Both the position numbers and the translations under genes were made by a program. DNA of 64,000 nt, from NCBI GenBank assembly GCA_039183205.1, contig JBCDBR010000018.1, forward strand, positions 1-64,000. The letters run 5' to 3'. Below the pieces are notes generated by a model that saw only the letters and a program-made list of their open reading frames with translations, had not been told where the DNA came from and ran no database searches. Origin of the DNA: HKCCE3408 sp039183205. GTDB lineage: Bacteria; Pseudomonadota; Alphaproteobacteria; Rhodobacterales; Rhodobacteraceae. How positions within the stretch are numbered: position 1 is the first letter of the stretch; the number at the start of each line of letters is the position of its first letter. Shown here one piece after another: positions 59,925 through 64,000 of this stretch.

Positions 59925-60263
59925 ATGAAAATTGCAAATGATCTTCCCTCCCTCACATCGGCCGCGACCGCGTTTGCTGCCCTTGGTTCGGAACACCGGC
60001 TCGCGATATTGCGACGGTTGGTTAAGGCCGGACCCGATGGGCTGACAATCGGCGCTTTGGGCGAGGACGTTGATGTCTCGGGCTCGGTGCTGACGCACCA
60101 CCTCAAGCAACTGGCCTCTGCCGGCCTTGTGGTGCAGCGGCGCGCGGGACGACAGATCTTTTGCACAGTAGACTTTTCGGCCGTCGAGGGGCTGTCGGAC
60201 TATCTGGTTATGGAATGCTGCGCTGATCTGGGCGCTGACACATGGGATCATCGACATGGCTGA
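59925..60263 (+). CDS. ArsR-family transcriptional repressor
   Basis: A 112-residue winged-helix repressor. AFAALGSEHRLAILRRLVKAGPDGLTIGALGEDVDVSGSVLTHHLKQLASAGLVVQRRAGRQIFCTVD is the full ArsR fold with recognition helix SGSVLTHHLKQL. The classic metal motif ELCVCDL is absent; a Cys pair sits near the end (MECCADLG), and His residues follow (DTWDHRHG). It is likely to sense the solute handled by the permease that it overlaps by 8 bases. The effector is unknown. Confidence 0.93.
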   Translation: MKIANDLPSLTSAATAFAALGSEHRLAILRRLVKAGPDGLTIGALGEDVDVSGSVLTHHLKQLASAGLVVQRRAGRQIFCTVDFSAVEGLSDYLVMECCADLGADTWDHRHG

Positions 60264-61284
60264 TATCACCCAAGCCCCGCGCAGCGATTGGCGCGCATTT
60301 TGGCGCCGGACGGACAAGGTTGTGCTCACCTTTTTTGCTATTCTGGCTCTCGTTGCGGTCTTCGAGCCGGCCGCAACGTCACCTGTTTTGGTGGAGGCGT
60401 GGGATCATTTCCGGGGAACCCTGCCGTTCATCCTGTTTGCAGTATGCGCGATCGGGTTTTTGAAGGCCACCGGATCGGAACGACTGCTTGATGGCGCCTT
60501 TACCGGTCGCGAAACCCGGATGATTGGTGTTGGCGCGTCGGTTGGCGGCCTGTCCCCGTTCTGTTCTTGCGAGGTCATTCCGTTTGTCGCAGCGCTACTG
60601 ACGGCCGGTGCGCCGCTGTCTGCGGTCATGGCGTTTTGGCTTGCATCCCCGCTTATGGACCCGGCGATGTTTGCCATCACCGTCGGCGGTTTGGGGATGG
60701 GGTTTGCCGTGGCAAAAACCATCGCGGCAATTTCCATCGGGCTTTTGGGCGGGCTCGTTGTGATGCTCCTGGCGCGAAGCGCAGTCTTTGCCAACCCACT
60801 GCGCGAAACAATGCAAGTCGGCGGCTGCTGCGGCGCAAAGAAACTGTCTCTGGACTGGAAATTCTGGAGAGCGGCGAACCGCCGCATCATCTTCGCAAAA
60901 GAAGCGTGGCAGAACTTCTTGTTTCTCGGAAAATGGCTTGCGCTAGCCTATCTGCTGCAAGCACTTTTAATCCGTTACGTCCCGGCAGAGCTTATCGCGG
61001 CGATCATCGGTGGTGACGGCGTTGGACCGGTCCTTCTTGCCGCGACACTTGGTGCACCGGCCTACCTTAACGGCTATGCAGCAGTTCCATTGGTGGCCGG
61101 TCTTCTTGAACAAGGGATGAGCTCGGGCGCGGCAATGGCCTTCATGATTTCCGGCGGTGTCAGCAGCATCCCGGCCATGGTCGCTGTGTGGGCGCTGGTG
61201 AAGCCTCGGGTTTTTGCAGCCTATCTGTCGCTGGCGATACTGGGATCGATTACCGCAGGGATCGTCTGGGGCGCTATCGCCTAG
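60256..61284 (+). CDS. ArsP/UPF0718-type permease
   Basis: A 342-residue membrane permease with about eight to ten spans, of the DUF318/ArsP group. GGLSPFCSCEVIPF (98-110) has the Cys103/Cys105 pair of the family and QVGGCCGAKK near residue 192 gives a second Cys pair in a cytoplasmic loop. ArsP proteins export trivalent organoarsenicals; other members are linked to other thiol-binding solutes. Co-transcribed with and probably controlled by the ArsR repressor. Confidence 0.88.
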   Translation: MADITQAPRSDWRAFWRRTDKVVLTFFAILALVAVFEPAATSPVLVEAWDHFRGTLPFILFAVCAIGFLKATGSERLLDGAFTGRETRMIGVGASVGGLSPFCSCEVIPFVAALLTAGAPLSAVMAFWLASPLMDPAMFAITVGGLGMGFAVAKTIAAISIGLLGGLVVMLLARSAVFANPLRETMQVGGCCGAKKLSLDWKFWRAANRRIIFAKEAWQNFLFLGKWLALAYLLQALLIRYVPAELIAAIIGGDGVGPVLLAATLGAPAYLNGYAAVPLVAGLLEQGMSSGAAMAFMISGGVSSIPAMVAVWALVKPRVFAAYLSLAILGSITAGIVWGAIA

Positions 61285-61429
61285 AGTGCGCAAATGTTGG
61301 ACCTAAGCGGTTAGCCTCCGCACGTGCATGCCCGTTTCGTGATGGCCGATGTGTAGCAAATCGCGCCCAGTTAATTGCACGATAACGCCTCTTCCGGTAT
61401 CGCGTTGAAAACACAACCGGAGAGCGCCG

Positions 61430-62692
61430 ATGTATCGCGTCTGGGATTTCATCTCGCAATACTCGCTTTTTCTCATCGGCGGCGCCGTCATCGCGTTGGT
61501 CTGGGCCAATATAGACGCGGAAAGTTACCATCACTTCGTTGAGTTTGAGATCTTCCATGATTTCATAATCGGTCACCTACATGTCGATGAATCGGGCCAT
61601 GCCGTTCGGTCCCTGACGCTGCATTACCTCGTGAACGATGTGCTGATGGCGTTCTTTTTTGCCATTGCCGCCAAGGAAGTGTGGGAAGCCGTTGTTCTCA
61701 AGAACGGCAGCTTGCGCGGCCGGAAGGCGGCAACGCCCCTTTTTGCAACCGCAGGCGGAATGTTCGGACCGATCGCGGTTTATCTGGGTATTGCGGCGGT
61801 CTTGGGATCGGATACCTACGACGCCGTGGCCAATGGCTGGGCGATCCCGACGGCAACCGACATCGCGTTTTCCTACCTTGTTGGCCGCATGATCTTTGGT
61901 GCAGGCCATCCGGCCGTGCGGTTCTTGCTGCTTTTGGCAATCGCCGACGATGCCGCAGGTCTTTTGATTTTGGCGATATTTTATCCCTCGGCCGAATTGG
62001 CACCTCAGTGGCTTCTGCTCAGCGCCGGCGCCGCAATTGGTGTGTTTGTTTTGGCAAATTGGCTACCCCGCCGCTTGGATCGCGGCAATCAATTGCGCCC
62101 GAATTCGACCTGGATGCGCAAAACACTCTCGTTTTGGCCATATCTCTTTGCCGGTTGTCTCAGCTGGTATGGGTTTCAGGAATCGGGTCTTCATCCCGCC
62201 CTCGGTCTTTTGCCCATCGTGCCAACGATCCCCCATGCCGACCGGGCATTTGGCATTTTCGCCGCCGCAGAGGTCTATTTGCACGACCTGCTAAACGAGA
62301 TTGAACACGCCCTCAAAGTCCCGGTCGAGATCATTCTGGGTCTCTTTGGCCTCATGAACGCGGGCGTCGAATTCAGTTCCATGGGATCGGCGACGTGGTT
62401 GGTTTTGGCCGGTTTGCTTTTGGGAAAACCCGTCGGAATATTCCTCTTCGGCTACATCGCTGCGACCACTTTGAAGCTTGGCATACCAGATGGCATGCGG
62501 CTGATTGATCTGGTCGTGATTGGATTTGTCGCGGCGATTGGGTTCACCGTATCGCTCTTTGTTGCCTCGGTTGCATTTGACGCAGGGCCGATACAGGACG
62601 CGGCAAAGATGGGCGCACTCTTTAGCTTCTTTGCCGCGGTGCTGGCGTTTTTTGTTGGGCGCGTCTGCCGTGTGCAACGGCAACACGGCTGA
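61430..62692 (+). CDS. nhaA: Na+/H+ antiporter NhaA
   Basis: A 420-residue inner-membrane antiporter. WAIPTATDIAFSYLVGRM and LLLAIADDAAGLLILAIFY contain the TDIAF and the double Asp (D163/D164 equivalents in E. coli) that bind Na+ and protons. About 12 spans. It expels sodium at alkaline pH, a sensible trait for a marine organism. GAGAG precedes ATG. Together with the CPA1 antiporter this window holds two sodium/proton exchangers. Confidence 0.94.
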   Translation: MYRVWDFISQYSLFLIGGAVIALVWANIDAESYHHFVEFEIFHDFIIGHLHVDESGHAVRSLTLHYLVNDVLMAFFFAIAAKEVWEAVVLKNGSLRGRKAATPLFATAGGMFGPIAVYLGIAAVLGSDTYDAVANGWAIPTATDIAFSYLVGRMIFGAGHPAVRFLLLLAIADDAAGLLILAIFYPSAELAPQWLLLSAGAAIGVFVLANWLPRRLDRGNQLRPNSTWMRKTLSFWPYLFAGCLSWYGFQESGLHPALGLLPIVPTIPHADRAFGIFAAAEVYLHDLLNEIEHALKVPVEIILGLFGLMNAGVEFSSMGSATWLVLAGLLLGKPVGIFLFGYIAATTLKLGIPDGMRLIDLVVIGFVAAIGFTVSLFVASVAFDAGPIQDAAKMGALFSFFAAVLAFFVGRVCRVQRQHG

Positions 62693-62865
62693 CAGGCGCA
62701 GGTTGGCTCAATCCACTCCCGCGATCCGGCGGTATGCCGCCTGTGGATTATTTGCCTTGGAAGTCGACGTGTTCATCGACATAATCCTGCCCTAGAGGGT
62801 CAATAACGAAAAAAGAACTCTCTCGTCCTATCCAGGTCGACGTTTAACCGGAAGGCTTTGGCCGA

Positions 62866-63519
62866 ATGCTCGAGTTTGTGAATGTCTCGAAATCCTTTTG
62901 GACCGGGACCCAACGCAAAGTCATCTTGGATCGCGCATCTTTCCAAGTGCCGCTCGGGCGGTCTTTGGGAATCTTGGCGCCAAACGGCACCGGCAAGACC
63001 ACGCTGATCAATATGATGGCCGGCCTCGAAAAACCTGACGAGGGAGAGATTTACAGGGCATGCCGGATTTCTTTCCCGCTGGGCTTTATGGGCGGCGTCA
63101 TCAGCAAGCTGTCGGCGCATGAAAACGCGCGCTACATCGCCCAGCTTTACGGACTAGACCCCGATTATGTCTCTGCGTTTTGCCGTTGGCTGTGCGGAAT
63201 AAAGGAATATTTCGACATGCCGTTCGGCACCTATTCCGCAGGTATGCGCGCGCGGGTCAACTTTGCCATCATGCTGGCATTGGAGTTTGATATCTACCTG
63301 ATCGATGAAGGCATGCCGGCATCGGTGGATGTCGATTTTAACCGCCGCGCCGGGGCCATTCTGTCGGACCGTCTGAAAACCTCAACCGTGGTGATCGTAT
63401 CCCATCAGGCCGAAGTGTTGGAAAAGTTCGCACATCGGGCCGCTGTTCTAAAGCATGGCACGCTCCACCATTTCGACACGCTCGAAGAAGCGAAACAGCT
63501 TTATGACTACGCGACCTAA
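62866..63519 (+). CDS. kpsT: Capsule polysaccharide export ABC ATPase (KpsT type)
   Basis: A 217-residue ABC ATPase of the ABC-2 polysaccharide exporter group. Walker A is APNGTGKTTL, the signature is the divergent YSAGMRARV (no LSGGQ) and the Walker B region reads DIYLIDEGMPASVD. The divergent signature and the short length are typical for KpsT. It drives export of capsule across the inner membrane with KpsM, which should lie near. Start ATG; 172 bases separate it from nhaA, so it begins a new operon. Confidence 0.9.
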   Translation: MLEFVNVSKSFWTGTQRKVILDRASFQVPLGRSLGILAPNGTGKTTLINMMAGLEKPDEGEIYRACRISFPLGFMGGVISKLSAHENARYIAQLYGLDPDYVSAFCRWLCGIKEYFDMPFGTYSAGMRARVNFAIMLALEFDIYLIDEGMPASVDVDFNRRAGAILSDRLKTSTVVIVSHQAEVLEKFAHRAAVLKHGTLHHFDTLEEAKQLYDYAT

Positions 63520-64000
63520 GGGCCGGAAATTCCGGATACGCCGAGGCTTTGGCGCTTCGGATGACGCAACATCGGCCGCCGCCGAAGCGGCATCTACAGA
63601 TCCGGCCACGTCAGAACCGATCAATGCGCCGTCTGCGGGGTCTCAAACCGAACCGCCCGCCCAAGAAAGGCTTGCCGGCGCACCAACCAGCGACGCCGCT
63701 ATCGCAAATGCAGGAGCCAAATCAGGCGGAGCGCAACCGGCAATCGGCGGCACCGCCGATGCGGCGGACGCGGCCATGCCGCCCGCACCACCAAAGCCGC
63801 CAGACCGCCCCGGCGACGATCCGGAGATCTTGGCGATTAAGGCGGAAGGTTTGACCGGTCGGCAATTGCGCATGGCCCGACGCACGGCTCTAAAGCATGG
63901 GGTCACTGCGACCTCTGACTACGATGCCGTACGACAGTTGCGCGCCCGCGGGATCGATCCATTTGCCAGATCGAATATGCTGGAGTTGATTGTAAGCGAC
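63503..64000 (+). CDS. KpsE/RkpR-like capsule export protein, 5' part (runs off window)
   Basis: ATG 63503 opens a frame that stays open to the last base (166 codons), overlapping kpsT by 17 bases. It starts MTTRPKGRKFRIRRGFG, then an Ala/Pro-rich region (about 20-108), then EGLTGRQLRMARRTALKHG, VTATSDYDAVRQLRARGIDPFARSNMLELI. That block is the cytoplasmic N-terminal segment seen in Rhodobacterales KpsE/RkpR capsule polysaccharide transport proteins, which span the periplasm to the outer-membrane KpsD channel. Identification rests on this block and the neighbour kpsT; the membrane part is outside the window. Confidence 0.7.
   Translation, partial: MTTRPKGRKFRIRRGFGASDDATSAAAEAASTDPATSEPINAPSAGSQTEPPAQERLAGAPTSDAAIANAGAKSGGAQPAIGGTADAADAAMPPAPPKPPDRPGDDPEILAIKAEGLTGRQLRMARRTALKHGVTATSDYDAVRQLRARGIDPFARSNMLELIVSD

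Overview
The window looks like a chromosomal segment of an alphaproteobacterium, most probably a member of the Rhodobacterales. The grounds are gene content and style: high GC (about 60% by eye), a long alphaproteobacterial-type PstA and PstC, a class I lysyl-tRNA synthetase, an iron-sulfur (CryB/PhrB-type) photolyase, a tandem glycine riboswitch before gcvT, and a KpsT/KpsE-type capsule locus at the right edge. Most of it is ordinary housekeeping DNA with tightly packed operons. I saw no rRNA, tRNA, insertion sequence, prophage or CRISPR array.

Layout. 1-0.5 kb: the 3' end of an acidic protein with seventeen EPAEE repeats, then a good terminator. 0.6-1.8 kb: a CPA1 sodium/proton antiporter. 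1.8-10.6 kb (minus strand): the most unusual part, an eight-gene run of a Ser/Thr protein kinase, an FHA-domain protein, a PP2C phosphatase, a GTPase-like protein whose catalytic motifs are lost, a large dynamin-like GTPase, a small GTPase and two small proteins with Roadblock-like layout. The genes overlap or nearly abut except for one gap of about 80 bases, so they look like one operon: phospho-threonine signalling feeding several GTPases. A Tat-exported thioredoxin-fold protein is divergent from it. 11.5-20.6 kb (minus): a UDP-sugar-type epimerase, purine nucleoside phosphorylase, a secreted protein, and phoB-phoU-pstB-pstA-pstC-pstS behind a clear PHO box; phoR is not here.

20.7-37.3 kb: mixed small genes (DUF5665, TrmL, an outer-membrane-like protein, a HugZ-like protein, a 765-residue beta-helix protein, DUF4864), then lysS, a TerB-like gene, dacB, nadD, ettA, an AT-rich gene of unknown function with a poor 0.5 kb region after it, a cold-shock gene, a candidate 29-residue small protein, a lipoprotein, a DUF4329/JAMM-like secreted protein, an M48 protease and a YjgN-type membrane protein. 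37.4-42.1 kb: gcvP, gcvH and gcvT behind the glycine riboswitch. 42.1-49.7 kb: a cyclotransferase-fold protein, a MATE exporter, gltX, a zincin, a Tat-exported metallo-beta-lactamase-fold enzyme, DUF1801, the photolyase and an SDR.

49.8-57.5 kb: a leucine-rich leader peptide with attenuator-like stems ahead of leuA, then the rod-shape operon mreB-mreC-mreD-mrdA-rodA. 57.5-64 kb: hydroxypyruvate reductase GhrA, an SseB-like protein, an Fe-S uracil-DNA glycosylase, an ArsR regulator with its permease behind an operator that overlaps the -10 box and the start codon, nhaA, and finally kpsT and the start of a kpsE-like gene that runs off the window. Starts were moved inward from the longest open frame wherever a Shine-Dalgarno sequence, a signal peptide or family length argued for it.
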